Shown here: positions 1 through 8,254 of the stretch, in pieces
Layout of the letters: each line of letters starts with the position of its first letter
Position numbering within the stretch: the stretch's first letter is position 1
Source: an uncultured Oscillospiraceae bacterium
Lineage (GTDB): Bacteria > Bacillota > Clostridia > Oscillospirales > Oscillospiraceae
DNA length: 57,808 nt
NCBI GenBank assembly: GCA_934572335.1
Contig: CAKTKU010000013.1
Location: 1-57,808, forward strand
Direction of reading: 5' to 3'
Made by a program: the position numbers and the translations under genes
The notes under the pieces: model-generated
What the model was told of the DNA's origin: nothing
What the model saw: only the letters and a program-made list of their open reading frames with translations
Databases searched by the model: none

Positions 1-30
1 TTCCCTGTATATACTTTAAGTTCTTTTTAT

Positions 31-60
31 TGACCCCCAGTTCAACTGGGGGTTTATTTT
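31..60 (+). terminator. Hairpin terminator of a gene left of the window
   Basis: A 10-bp perfect stem (ACCCCCAGTT paired with AACTGGGGGT) is followed by TTTATTTT on the plus strand. This is the form of a rho-independent terminator for a plus-strand transcript that starts outside the window. No gene is visible in bases 1-120. Confidence 0.6.
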
Positions 61-73
61 CGCTAAAGCTCCA

Positions 74-118
74 AACAGCAAAACAGCGGCGGGTTTTACC
101 GTCGCTGTTTTGTTGTTT
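74..118 (-). terminator. Terminator-like hairpin after the zinc-ribbon gene
   Basis: An inverted repeat with arms CAAAACAGCG and CGCTGTTTTG lies just past the stop codon of the minus-strand gene at 121. The A/T-rich arms on both sides suit a bidirectional terminator. Confidence 0.5.
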
Positions 119-120
119 CT

Positions 121-1536
121 TCATTTCTTTTTCAGCTCTTCCCAATCAGCGCCGAGGTCGGCGCCGCCGAACACCGTACCGGCGTATTTGTCGCCGTTTT
201 TGTAGATGTGGTCGTACTTCACGTCCGCTTCGTACACGCGCCCGGTGCTGTCGGTGTAGCGTTCCACGCCGCGAATCGCGTCGGAATACCCCTGCTGCAT
301 TCTGTCGAACGACGCCGAGCGGTTCTCCCACGAGTCCATGATGATGTCCTGCGTTTCACTGAGCGTCTGCGAGACGTGGCGGGAGGCGTTGATGGCGTTC
401 TGCGTGCGCTGCTGCATCCCCTGTATCTTTATGCGCTCGATATTCTGCCGCTCCTCCTCCTGCAAATCGAAGTACAGCGACTCATACCTCAGCGACGCGA
501 CAAACTGCATGAATATCGGCGCGTACAGCCCCGCGTTCTCACCCGATGCGACGAGCGCGAAGTCGAACGCGCGCGCCCAGTCGTGCTTTACGAGCATACC
601 GCTCATGCCGCCGGTCGCCATGCCCAGCACCATGCCGCCGAGATCGCCCAGCCCCCTGCCGAGACTGCCCAGCATATCCTTTGCCGCGGCGGAGTCAAAG
701 CCCCCGCCGCTGAAATTGCCGCCCATTATGTCCGACACGGACGGTCCGCCCAGCGCGCCGCGATAGTTCATCATCCGGCTGAAAAAGCCCTTGCCCTGTG
801 CGCGATCCTGCGCGGCGCGCTCCGCCCTTTCGCGCTTCGCCGCCTCCTTTGCCGCCGCCTCGGCGCGCTCGCGCTCCGCCGCCGCATCGTCCGGCATTGA
901 GGTCATCGCCAGCGCCGTGGCGAAAAAGCCCACGTACACCGTGCCGTCGCGCCCGAACGAGAAGGCGAAAAGCCCGCCCGTCATGCCGACGGGCTTTCCC
1001 AGCGCCTGCGCCGCGTCGTTTTCAAAGCCCTTTGCGCGCTGCGCGATCACGCCGCTGCCGTCCTCCATCTGCTGTACGCGCACGTCCTCTATCTCCTTGC
1101 CGTACAGCTCGCGCACGCGCTCGGCAACATAGTCCGCCGCCGGAACGGCATGGCGGTAGCGGATGAGCGAGTAGTCGATCGCGTTATTCTTCTTCAGCCC
1201 GCCGGGCTTGAAGTCCTTATAATACGAATAGGGATAGAACACCATCTGCGCGCCGCCATCCGGCGCGTCGAGACGCAGACCGAGCGGCATCGTTGCGGCA
1301 GAGGAGGACGACTTCTCCCCGTCGTCTATCACGCGCGCGGTCCAGCCCTGCGGCACGAACGCCGTGAACAGCGCCCCGCGCCCATGATAGTCTATCCGCC
1401 TCACTCCGGCGCTCTCCCCGTTTTTCGCCGTGAGAACATACTCCGTGCCGCAGTAGGGGCACTTTATGTGCGTTGCGCCCGCAGCGCAGCTCAGCGATGC
1501 GCCGCACGCGCGACATTCCAGCTCACGCATTTCCAT
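121..1536 (-). CDS. Zinc-ribbon domain protein of unknown function
   Basis: This encodes 471 residues. The start is the ATG at 1536, because GGAGGG lies 8 bases before it; an in-frame ATG further upstream has no ribosome site. Residues 5-30 hold two CxxC pairs (CRAC and CPYC), a zinc ribbon of the kind at the front of many Firmicutes envelope or housekeeping proteins. A globular part follows, then an Ala/Glu/Arg/Lys-rich stretch near residue 230-265 that looks like a coiled coil, a Gly/Met-rich segment (residues ~270-325), and a C-terminal domain with a second helical stretch. No signal peptide is seen. I recognise no enzyme motif, and the function is unknown. It diverges from the oxidoreductase gene at 1876. 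Confidence 0.75.
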   Translation of the reverse strand: MEMRELECRACGASLSCAAGATHIKCPYCGTEYVLTAKNGESAGVRRIDYHGRGALFTAFVPQGWTARVIDDGEKSSSSAATMPLGLRLDAPDGGAQMVFYPYSYYKDFKPGGLKKNNAIDYSLIRYRHAVPAADYVAERVRELYGKEIEDVRVQQMEDGSGVIAQRAKGFENDAAQALGKPVGMTGGLFAFSFGRDGTVYVGFFATALAMTSMPDDAAAERERAEAAAKEAAKRERAERAAQDRAQGKGFFSRMMNYRGALGGPSVSDIMGGNFSGGGFDSAAAKDMLGSLGRGLGDLGGMVLGMATGGMSGMLVKHDWARAFDFALVASGENAGLYAPIFMQFVASLRYESLYFDLQEEERQNIERIKIQGMQQRTQNAINASRHVSQTLSETQDIIMDSWENRSASFDRMQQGYSDAIRGVERYTDSTGRVYEADVKYDHIYKNGDKYAGTVFGGADLGADWEELKKK

Positions 1537-1763
1537 ATGATCTGCCCTCCGTTTTGCTTCAAAAATTTTTATGTGCAAACCGCTCTGCGGCTCTATTTTT
1601 GCTCCATGCTCCTCTTGAACAGTATAACATATTCTTCCGCTTTACGCCATAGAAATCTTTGTATTTGTCAGCGTCGTGTCAAACTTGCGCAATTTCTGAC
1701 ATTTCACTGTGAATTGTATAACAAATTTATGATGAATATTCACCTAAAATGGCAAGGTTGTGA

Positions 1764-1792
1764 TTGATTTATTTGTTAAAATACGTTATAAT
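1764..1792 (+). promoter_or_regulatory. Sigma-A type promoter for the oxidoreductase gene
   Basis: TTGATT at 1764-1769, a 17-base spacer and TATAAT at 1787-1792. Transcription would start near 1799 and give a leader of about 77 bases. It lies in the 339-base divergent gap 1537-1875, which is otherwise AT-rich and holds nothing else I can name. Confidence 0.65.
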
Positions 1793-1875
1793 GTAATTAA
1801 TCTTGTGTAAATGAATGACGCACGAGAACGCATCTTTACGTCACCCATTTAGAAATAAGAAAGGAAGCGAAGTTT

Positions 1876-3957
1876 TTGAACGAAAAGTACAATGCACTCT
1901 TTACCCCGTGGAAGATCGGCAATGTAGAGATACCTAACCGTATCGTACAGTGCTCCATGGGCGGTACTTCCCTCTTTGGTTGGTTGGAGCCCAACCATTT
2001 CGACAAGGAAGCCGCTTACTTCCTGCTCAACCGCGCCCAGGACGGCGTCGGCCTCATACTGCCCGGTATGCAGTGTGTCCGCGACACCATGGGCATCCCC
2101 GGCCGTCACTGGCTGTACCAGAACGACCAGATGTTCAAGCAGCTCAAGCCCTACATGGAAGAGTTCCATAAGACCGGTTCCAAGCTCTTTATCCAGCTCG
2201 CCGCCGGCTTTGGCCGTTCCATGGCCATCAACGGCTGGATGACCGTTCTTGCAAAGAACGACCTGCTCAACAAGCTCGCCTCCCCCGTTGTCGACGTTCA
2301 GTACTGCTGCGCGTCCGCATCCGCCACGCCCAACCGCTGGGCAGAGGATGTCAAGTCCCGTCCCATGACCGTCAAGGAGATCCACGAGATGGTCGAGGCC
2401 TTTGGTAAGACCGCCAAGCGTCTGCGCGAGGCCGGTGTCGACGGTGTTGAGATCCACGCCGTGCACGAGGGCTACCTGCTCGACCAGTTCACCATGAAGA
2501 ACTGGAACTTCCGTACCGACGAGTACGGCGGGTCCTTTGAGAACCGCTTCCGCTTCCCCGTTGAGATCGTGCAGTGCATCAAGAAGTACGCCGGTGACGA
2601 CTTCCCCGTCTCCCTGCGTTACTCCGTCGTCTCCAAGACCAAAGCTTGGGGCAAGGGCGCAATGCCTTATGAGACCGACTTTGAAGAGTTCGGCCGCGAC
2701 ATGGAAGAGTCCGAAAAGGCCATCAAGTACCTCGCTGACGCGGGCTACGATATGTTCAACTGCGACAACGGTACTTACGACGCCTGGTACTGGGCACATC
2801 CGCCTCAGTACATGCCCGACAACTGCAACCTCGAGTATGTCGAGCACATCAAGAAGTTCACTGACAAGCCCGTCGTCTGCGCCGGACGTATGGACCCGGT
2901 CAAAGCTGCAGAAGAGATCGCCGCCGGCCGTCTCGACGCTGTCGCCATCGCGCGTCAGAACCTCGTCGACCATGAGTGGATCCACAAGATCAAAGAGGGC
3001 CGCGAGGACGACATCAAGCCCTGCATCCGCTGCCACAACGGCTGCTTCAACTTCGCAAAGTACAAGGGAACCTCCAACCTGCAGAAGCTGGATGACTCCC
3101 TGCACCTTGCGCGCTGCGCCCTGAACCCCACCACGATGCAGCACAACAAGTACAAGATCGTCCCCACCAAGAAGCCCAAGAAGGTCGCCATCATCGGCGG
3201 CGGCGTGGGCGGCATGGAGTGCGCGCTTGTCCTCAAGCAGCGCGGCCATATCCCCACCATCTTTGAGAAGACCAACGAGCTGGGCGGTCTCTTCCTGACT
3301 GCCTCCGCCATGACGTTCAAGGAGAACGACAAGGAGCTCATCCGCTGGTACCTCAAGGAGATCGAGCGCGAGGGCATCGACGTTCGCCTCAACACCGAGG
3401 TCAACGATCTTGGCACTATGCGCGGCTATGACGAGATCATCGTCGCCACCGGCTCTGTCCCCAGAACCATGCCCGGCATCAAGGGCTTCGAGAAGGCACT
3501 CACCTTCACGCAGGTTCTCAAGGACAAGGTCGACGTGGGCGACAAGGTGCTCTTCCTCGGCGGCGGCCAGTCCTCCTGCGAGGCGGCATATGACCTGCTG
3601 CTGAACTTCGGCAAGCACCCCATCATCGTCGAGTACGCGGGCGACCTCGTTGCCGCACAGGCGACCTGCCTTGCCAACACCTCCTACCTCCGCGACGCAA
3701 TGGAGTATCACAAGGTCCCCGTGTACCTGCACTCCACCGTCACCGAGATCACCGACAAGGGCTGCACCGTGAAGAACGTTCAGACCGGCGAGACCTTCTT
3801 TGTCGAGTGTGACAGCGTCGTCAACGGCATCGGCTTCGTGCCCACTCCCGTCGGCGGCAAGGACAACAAGAACGCTCACCGCGTCGGCGACTGTGTTGCC
3901 ATCGGCAACCTGCGCACCGTTATCTGGCGTGCTTGGGACGTCTGCATGAAGATATAA
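1876..3957 (+). CDS. Old-yellow-enzyme family NADH:flavin oxidoreductase / 2-enoate reductase type
   Basis: This encodes 693 residues with a TTG start, chosen because AGAAAGGAAG sits 8 bases before it and the protein begins as the family does (NALFTPWKIGNVEIPNR). The N-terminal half is an FMN-binding TIM barrel. CIRCHNGCF plus a later Cys (ARCALNP) is the site of a 4Fe-4S cluster. The C-terminal half is an FAD/NAD(P) Rossmann region (VAIIGGGVGGMECAL, then VLFLGGGQSSCEAA). The layout matches 2,4-dienoyl-CoA reductase, 2-enoate reductase and BaiCD/BaiH, which reduce C=C bonds with NAD(P)H. The substrate cannot be read from sequence. Codon use is strongly biased (mostly GTC, CTC, AAG, GAC), suggesting high expression. 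It stands alone between its own promoter and terminator. Confidence 0.9.
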   Translation: MNEKYNALFTPWKIGNVEIPNRIVQCSMGGTSLFGWLEPNHFDKEAAYFLLNRAQDGVGLILPGMQCVRDTMGIPGRHWLYQNDQMFKQLKPYMEEFHKTGSKLFIQLAAGFGRSMAINGWMTVLAKNDLLNKLASPVVDVQYCCASASATPNRWAEDVKSRPMTVKEIHEMVEAFGKTAKRLREAGVDGVEIHAVHEGYLLDQFTMKNWNFRTDEYGGSFENRFRFPVEIVQCIKKYAGDDFPVSLRYSVVSKTKAWGKGAMPYETDFEEFGRDMEESEKAIKYLADAGYDMFNCDNGTYDAWYWAHPPQYMPDNCNLEYVEHIKKFTDKPVVCAGRMDPVKAAEEIAAGRLDAVAIARQNLVDHEWIHKIKEGREDDIKPCIRCHNGCFNFAKYKGTSNLQKLDDSLHLARCALNPTTMQHNKYKIVPTKKPKKVAIIGGGVGGMECALVLKQRGHIPTIFEKTNELGGLFLTASAMTFKENDKELIRWYLKEIEREGIDVRLNTEVNDLGTMRGYDEIIVATGSVPRTMPGIKGFEKALTFTQVLKDKVDVGDKVLFLGGGQSSCEAAYDLLLNFGKHPIIVEYAGDLVAAQATCLANTSYLRDAMEYHKVPVYLHSTVTEITDKGCTVKNVQTGETFFVECDSVVNGIGFVPTPVGGKDNKNAHRVGDCVAIGNLRTVIWRAWDVCMKI

Positions 3958-3995
3958 GCTGACCGCGGAACGTCAAAAACCTTATAAAACCCTCT

Positions 3996-4026
3996 GGACG
4001 CGCTGCTTTCGCAGCGCGTCCTTTTT
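3996..4026 (+). terminator. Rho-independent terminator
   Basis: An 11-bp perfect stem (GGACGCGCTGC / GCAGCGCGTCC) with a TTTC loop is followed by TTTTTA. It closes the oxidoreductase transcript. Confidence 0.85.
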
Positions 4027-4060
4027 ATGCCCCGTCTTTCATATTTGTATGTTATAACGA

Positions 4061-4089
4061 TTGACATTTCTTTTTCAAACATATATAAT
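4061..4089 (+). promoter_or_regulatory. Strong sigma-A promoter
   Basis: A perfect TTGACA at 4061-4066, a 17-base spacer and a perfect TATAAT at 4084-4089. The leader to the regulator gene at 4228 is about 130 bases. Confidence 0.75.
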
Positions 4090-4227
4090 ATAACGCGTGT
4101 AACCGATAAAGGCATTGAAATTACTCAAATGCAACCGCCGGTTGACAGATTTTCAAGTCCGCTTTCTTGTGCGCAACCGCGCGAAATGTTACTATGCCGC
4201 CATCAAAAGCGAACGGAGGAACATAAC

Positions 4228-5229
4228 ATGATATTTGCAGATAAGCTTATAGCGCTGCGCAAAAAGGCTGGCTGGTCGCAGGAGGAGCTGGCGGCACAGC
4301 TGGGCGTGACGCGGCAGAGCGTCTCCAAGTGGGAGGGCGCGCAGTCCGTCCCCGATATAGACAAAATCCTTCAGCTCAGCCGTCTGTTCGGCGTGTCCAC
4401 GGATTATTTATTGAAGGACGAGATGGGCGAGCCGGAGTATATCGCTCCCGCCGCAGGTGACGAGCATGAGCCGCCCGTGCGCCGCGTGACCATGGAGGAG
4501 GCGTCGGGCTACATCGCCCGGTGCAGAAAGGATGCGCCGAAGATGGCGCTGGCGGTGTTCATGTGCGTTATATCGCCGGTGTGCCTGCTTATGCTCTCCG
4601 CGATGAGCGAGGACGCGCGCTTCGCCGTGACGGAGCGCGCCGCCGTCGGCATCGGCGTGACGGTGATACTGCTGCTCGTCGCAGCGGCGGTCGCCATATT
4701 CATCACCTGCTCGGGGCGTGTGAAGGACTTTGAGTTTCTTGAAAGCTCCGTGTTTGAGACGGAGTACGGTGTGTCCGGCATGGTCAGGGAGCGCAGAAGC
4801 GCCTTCCGCGATACATACACCCGCATGAACATTATCGCCGTCGCGCTGTGCATCCTCTCCGCCGTGCCTATCTTCATCGCCGGGAGCGTCGGCGCGCCGG
4901 ACATTATCTGCATCGCCGCTGTGTGCGCGCTGCTGCTGCTCGTGGGCGTCGGCGCCGCACTTTTCACTCTGGGCGGCACATACCAGAACGCAATGAACCG
5001 CCTTCTTGAGGAGGGCGACTACACCCGCGACGAGAAGGCGAAAAAGGGCGTGAAGGGCACGGTGAGCGTGATATACTGGCTCACGGTCACGGCGGTGTTC
5101 CTCGTCTATACCTTCGGCCCCAGCGGCAACGGTCAGCCCAGCAGCAGCTGGGTCATCTGGGCGGTCGGCGGCGTGCTGTTCGTTGTTGTGATGTCCGTCA
5201 CCGATCTCATCCTGCGCCGGAAAAAGTGA
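4228..5229 (+). CDS. XRE-family regulator with membrane-spanning C-terminal domain
   Basis: This encodes 333 residues. The start is the ATG at 4228, with GGAGGA 7 bases upstream. Residues 1-60 are a Cro/C1-type helix-turn-helix (WSQEELAAQLGVTRQSVSKWEGAQSVPDI) ending in the usual STDYLLKDE. A linker leads to two pairs of hydrophobic helices (around residues 107-162 and 209-255), then two more near the C-terminus. Family knowledge: DNA-binding proteins of this build sit in the membrane and often respond to envelope or peptide signals. The next gene starts 50 bases downstream and encodes a membrane protein, so it is a likely target or partner. That link is inference. Confidence 0.85.
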   Translation: MIFADKLIALRKKAGWSQEELAAQLGVTRQSVSKWEGAQSVPDIDKILQLSRLFGVSTDYLLKDEMGEPEYIAPAAGDEHEPPVRRVTMEEASGYIARCRKDAPKMALAVFMCVISPVCLLMLSAMSEDARFAVTERAAVGIGVTVILLLVAAAVAIFITCSGRVKDFEFLESSVFETEYGVSGMVRERRSAFRDTYTRMNIIAVALCILSAVPIFIAGSVGAPDIICIAAVCALLLLVGVGAALFTLGGTYQNAMNRLLEEGDYTRDEKAKKGVKGTVSVIYWLTVTAVFLVYTFGPSGNGQPSSSWVIWAVGGVLFVVVMSVTDLILRRKK

Positions 5230-5279
5230 CGCGGCGCAGCAAAATGTTTACCCTATTTTTATATATGGAGGAAAGAAGA

Positions 5280-6452
5280 ATGAAGAAGAATCTGAGATTT
5301 GCGTTCGCGCTGATGCTCGCGCTCGTGCTCATGACCGCGCTCTCCGTCCCCGCGTTCGCGGCGGATACAGACATCTTCGCCCTTGACGGGACGGACGGCA
5401 ACTATGACGGCTCGCTGTTCGTCGCGGGGCAGAATGTGGACAGCCGCGCCGACGTACAAGGCGTACTTCTCGCCGCGGGCTATGATGTCCGCGCAGGAGG
5501 CAAGAGCGAGTATGTGATGGCCGCGGGCAGCACCGCCGAATTTTTCGGCGCGGCGGAAAATGACGTTTTCCTCGCCGGCAACACTGTCGTTGTCACCGGC
5601 CGTGCCGCGCGCGATGTGTTCGCCGCGGGGAATACCGTCGCCGTGGGCGGCACCATCGGCCGCGGCGCGTATATCGCGGCGGACACCGTGAAGCTGACCG
5701 GCAGCATCGGCGGCGATGTGTACATAAACGCGAACAAAGTCGTCATCACCGACACTGCCGACATTCCCGGCACGGTCCGCGTCAACGACAGCGCCTCGAT
5801 CTCTTACCCCGCGTCCGTCAATGTTGTCACCTATGTCGATTCATCCAGCTCCGCCCCTGCTGCCGCCGCCAAGCCCGCGAACACCTTCGGACATAAGCTC
5901 GGCTCCTGGGCGCTCAGTTTCCTCGGCGTGACAGCCGTCGCGTTCGTGCTGCTGTGGCTGACCCCGCTGTGGGAGACGGTCGACCGCAAATACTACGGCG
6001 CGCCGTTTGGCAAGTACGCCAAGGCGTTCGGTATCGGCTTTGCCGTGCTCGTGGGTCTGCCCATTGCGGCCGTGCTGCTGATGATCGCGCGCATCGGCGT
6101 GCGTCTGGCGTTCGTGCTGACAGGCGTGTACCTCGCCGCGATCGCCGCCGCGCCGGTGTTCCTCGGCTTCTTCCTCGGCGCGCTCATCTGGCGCCGTCTC
6201 TTCAAGAAAGCGCCGAACTATTTTGCCGAGCTGCCCATCGGCATCCTCCTGTGGCGCATTGCGTACTGCATTCCGGGGCTGTCGTTCGCTGTCGGTCTTG
6301 TGGCCGTGCCGCTCGGTCTCGGTGTTGTGACGCTGCTGCTGGGCAAGCATAAGACCACACCGGCGGAGACCGTGGACACCCCCACGGAGGAACCCGCCGC
6401 TCTCCCCGAGGCAGAGGCCGCTCCCTCCCTGCCGGAAAAAAGCGAGGAATAA
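5280..6452 (+). CDS. Bactofilin-like polymer-forming domain protein with signal peptide and membrane C-terminus
   Basis: This encodes 390 residues. The start is the ATG at 5280 behind GGAGGAAAG. Residues 1-26 are a signal peptide (basic start, hydrophobic core, cleavage after AFA). Residues ~60-185 are a run of short repeats (VFLAGNTVVVTGRAARDVFAAG and related), the beta-helix pattern of bactofilin/polymer-forming proteins. Residues ~205-355 hold about four to five membrane helices, and the acidic tail is Pro/Glu-rich. Bactofilins are normally cytosolic, so a secreted beta-helix fused to a membrane domain is a different use of the fold. It probably shares a transcript with the membrane-linked XRE regulator before it. 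The function is unknown. Confidence 0.7.
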   Translation: MKKNLRFAFALMLALVLMTALSVPAFAADTDIFALDGTDGNYDGSLFVAGQNVDSRADVQGVLLAAGYDVRAGGKSEYVMAAGSTAEFFGAAENDVFLAGNTVVVTGRAARDVFAAGNTVAVGGTIGRGAYIAADTVKLTGSIGGDVYINANKVVITDTADIPGTVRVNDSASISYPASVNVVTYVDSSSSAPAAAAKPANTFGHKLGSWALSFLGVTAVAFVLLWLTPLWETVDRKYYGAPFGKYAKAFGIGFAVLVGLPIAAVLLMIARIGVRLAFVLTGVYLAAIAAAPVFLGFFLGALIWRRLFKKAPNYFAELPIGILLWRIAYCIPGLSFAVGLVAVPLGLGVVTLLLGKHKTTPAETVDTPTEEPAALPEAEAAPSLPEKSEE

Positions 6453-6477
6453 GCTAAGCAAATATCCAGATACGCAG

Positions 6478-6510
6478 ACACGCGCAGCATCCCGCCGCGC
6501 GTGTTTTTTA
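6478..6510 (+). terminator. Rho-independent terminator
   Basis: Arms ACACGCGC and GCGCGTGT are followed by TTTTTTA, just past the bactofilin-like gene. Confidence 0.75.
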
Positions 6511-6527
6511 CGCCTATTATTGTGCTT

Positions 6528-6779
6528 TTACCTTATTTCCTGTTCCAAATCATCAAAAACCTCATCCGTAAAAAACTCGGTTATCGATATATCCAGCCCA
6601 TCGCAAAGCTTCTTAATTGTAGCAACGGTCGCGCTGTTGTTGCGTCCGCTGGTTATGTTGTTTATCGTCGATTGCGTCACTCCGCTCATTGTCCCAAGCT
6701 TGTTTACCGTTATTCCGCGCTCGGCACATAGTGCAAGTATTCTCTCCCGTATAGCCTCACCAATTCTCAATGCTCTCAT
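6528..6779 (-). CDS. Small XRE-family DNA-binding protein
   Basis: This encodes 83 residues that are almost entirely one helix-turn-helix domain (GITVNKLGTMSGVTQSTINNITSGRN), with the family ending DISITEFF. There is no partner domain. It lies 32 bases after a second small XRE gene on the same strand and probably shares its transcript. The upstream ribosome site is weak (AGTTAGG), so expression may be low or translationally coupled. Its target is unknown. Confidence 0.8.
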   Translation of the reverse strand: MRALRIGEAIRERILALCAERGITVNKLGTMSGVTQSTINNITSGRNNSATVATIKKLCDGLDISITEFFTDEVFDDLEQEIR

Positions 6780-6811
6780 CCTAACTTAATTGAGACTCTT
6801 ATGTATTTTTT

Positions 6812-7039
6812 TCAGTCTCTGAAGTCAAAGAGGTCTCCCGGCTTTATTCCCAATACCTCTGACAACTTGAATATGACATCCATAGAAACGCCTACGTTGC
6901 CCAGCTCTATTGCGCTTATATGACTGCGATCAATATCGACCAATTCCGCAAGCTGCAATTGCGTAAGCTTCTTGCGCTTTCGGTAATATACGATGTTCAA
7001 TCCAAACTTCTCATACAGCGGTTTGTACTCCGGTTTCAC
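6812..7039 (-). CDS. Small XRE-family DNA-binding protein
   Basis: This encodes 75 residues from the GTG at 7039, which has GAGGTGA 5 bases before it; another GTG at 7048 has only a poor site. One helix-turn-helix is seen (LTQLQLAELVDIDRSHISAIELGNVGVSMD) with the ending GIKPGDLF. It is closely related in build to the gene at 6528, but the two share few identical residues, so they are not a recent duplication. It sits just downstream of the phosphodiesterase gene on the same strand. Confidence 0.8.
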   Translation of the reverse strand: MKPEYKPLYEKFGLNIVYYRKRKKLTQLQLAELVDIDRSHISAIELGNVGVSMDVIFKLSEVLGIKPGDLFDFRD

Positions 7040-7055
7040 ACAAATCACCTCGATC

Positions 7056-7538
7056 TCACAATTCCCGTATCTCGCATGTTATTCCGCCGTTGTCGTATAC
7101 CTCCACGAGCGCGTAGGTGAGCTTGCGTCCGGCGCCGGCGGTGCCGGGGTTTATGACCTTCACGCCGCCCATCTCCTCGTAGTCCGCCTCGTGCGTATGC
7201 CCGAACATTGCGATCTTCGCGCCCTGCTCCTGCGCGGCGTACACCAGCGAATCGAGCATGCCGTACTTCACGTTATAGAGATGCCCGTGGGTGATGAACG
7301 CCTTCACACTGCCGAGCGGCACGATGTCGCGGTCAGGTGCGGTGCTGCCGATGTCGCAGTTGCCGCGCACGGAGTAGAGCGGTATCTCCGGGAACTCCGC
7401 GCGCAGCTCGTCCGCATCGCGGCTGTAATCGCCAAGGTGGATAATGACATCCGGGTGCACGCGGCGCACGCACTCGCGCATGAGCGCGGTCAGCCCGTGG
7501 GAATCGGAAAAGACGGCGGCTTTTACAACGCTGTTCAT
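7056..7538 (-). CDS. MJ0936/YfcE-type metallophosphoesterase
   Basis: This encodes 160 residues; the start has TAGGAG upstream. The dinuclear metal-site motifs of the calcineurin-like family appear in order: FSDSHG (residues ~9-14), HLGDYSRD (D-x-x), RGNCD, THGH and FGHTHE. Length and motif spacing match the small MJ0936/YsnB/YfcE phosphodiesterases, which hydrolyse model phosphodiesters; the natural substrate is usually unknown. It heads a minus-strand group with two small XRE genes, 8 or more bases apart. Confidence 0.88.
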   Translation of the reverse strand: MNSVVKAAVFSDSHGLTALMRECVRRVHPDVIIHLGDYSRDADELRAEFPEIPLYSVRGNCDIGSTAPDRDIVPLGSVKAFITHGHLYNVKYGMLDSLVYAAQEQGAKIAMFGHTHEADYEEMGGVKVINPGTAGAGRKLTYALVEVYDNGGITCEIREL

Positions 7539-7601
7539 AGTTTTTCTCCTATCATATTATCAACTTGGAATTTCATGAATATAATGTGGTCGAGGGGGAA
7601 T

Positions 7602-7850
7602 ATGTCTATGCAGAGCTTTCAGGAGCTTGGGCGCGAGCTGGAGCGTCAGGGCAAGACCGAGCGCATAAAGGCGCTCGCCGAATCGGACGACGGGCAGCGG
7701 CTGGGGCGCATGGTGGACACACACGCCGTCGAGGAGGCGGCGCGCACCGGCGACGCGGACGCACTGCGCCGCATGCTCACGCAGGTGCTGAGCACAGACG
7801 AGGGGAAGCGCCTCGCGGAGAACGTGCGGCGGATGATGCAGGAAAAGTGA
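7602..7850 (+). CDS. Small uncharacterised protein, first of three unknown genes
   Basis: This encodes 82 residues. An ATG at 7602 and one at 7608 are both possible behind GAGGGGG; the later has the better spacing. The product is hydrophilic, rich in charged helices (GRELERQGKTERIKAL), with no signal peptide or known motif. The next gene starts 11 bases after its stop and the third overlaps that one, so these three are surely one operon. I do not recognise the family. Confidence 0.65.
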   Translation: MSMQSFQELGRELERQGKTERIKALAESDDGQRLGRMVDTHAVEEAARTGDADALRRMLTQVLSTDEGKRLAENVRRMMQEK

Positions 7851-7861
7851 GGTGACGCGCC

Positions 7862-8254
7862 ATGAGCGAGCTTGAGGATAAGATCTCCGAGGTGCTGGGC
7901 GACCCGGAGCAAATGGCACAGATAACACGCCTCGCCCAATCGCTCATGGGCGGCGCGGGCGACGCCGCGGGCGCGGCGACCGGCGGCACGGAGAGCGCAA
8001 GGACCTCTGCCAGACCCGCCGCGATGCCGGATCTCGCCTCTCTCGGCATAGACGCGGATATGCTCTCGCGCATAACGCGCCTCATATCCTCCGGCAGCGC
8101 GCAGAACGCGGATGAACAGGCGCTGCTGAACGCGATGCGCCCGTATCTGTCGGAAAAGCGCCGGGGTAAGATGGATAAGGCGATGAAGCTGGCGCGTCTG
8201 GCGCGGATCGCGCGCCTCGCCATCGGGGAGATGGAGGACGGCAGCCATGCTTAA
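7862..8254 (+). CDS. Small uncharacterised protein, second of three unknown genes
   Basis: This encodes 130 residues with a GAGGTGA site. An acidic N-terminal helix (residues 1-30) is followed by an Ala/Gly/Thr-rich linker and a basic helical C-terminus (RRGKMDKAMKLARLARIARLA). The pattern suggests a small scaffold or a nucleic-acid or membrane-surface binder, but that is a guess. It is translationally linked to the next gene by an 8-base overlap. Confidence 0.65.
   Translation: MSELEDKISEVLGDPEQMAQITRLAQSLMGGAGDAAGAATGGTESARTSARPAAMPDLASLGIDADMLSRITRLISSGSAQNADEQALLNAMRPYLSEKRRGKMDKAMKLARLARIARLAIGEMEDGSHA

Noticed and set aside
1849..3879. 676-residue open frame on the minus strand opposite the oxidoreductase gene
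   Set aside because: It is the mirror of a strongly codon-biased gene, is rich in Val/Leu/Gly/Asp repeats without any domain, and has no ribosome site. The plus-strand frame has clear family motifs.
1876..3957. Reading the oxidoreductase as baiCD and the hydrolase at 30480 as part of a bai system
   Set aside because: No other bai gene (baiB, baiA, baiE, baiF, baiG) is present, and the family has many other substrates. The two genes are 26 kb apart.
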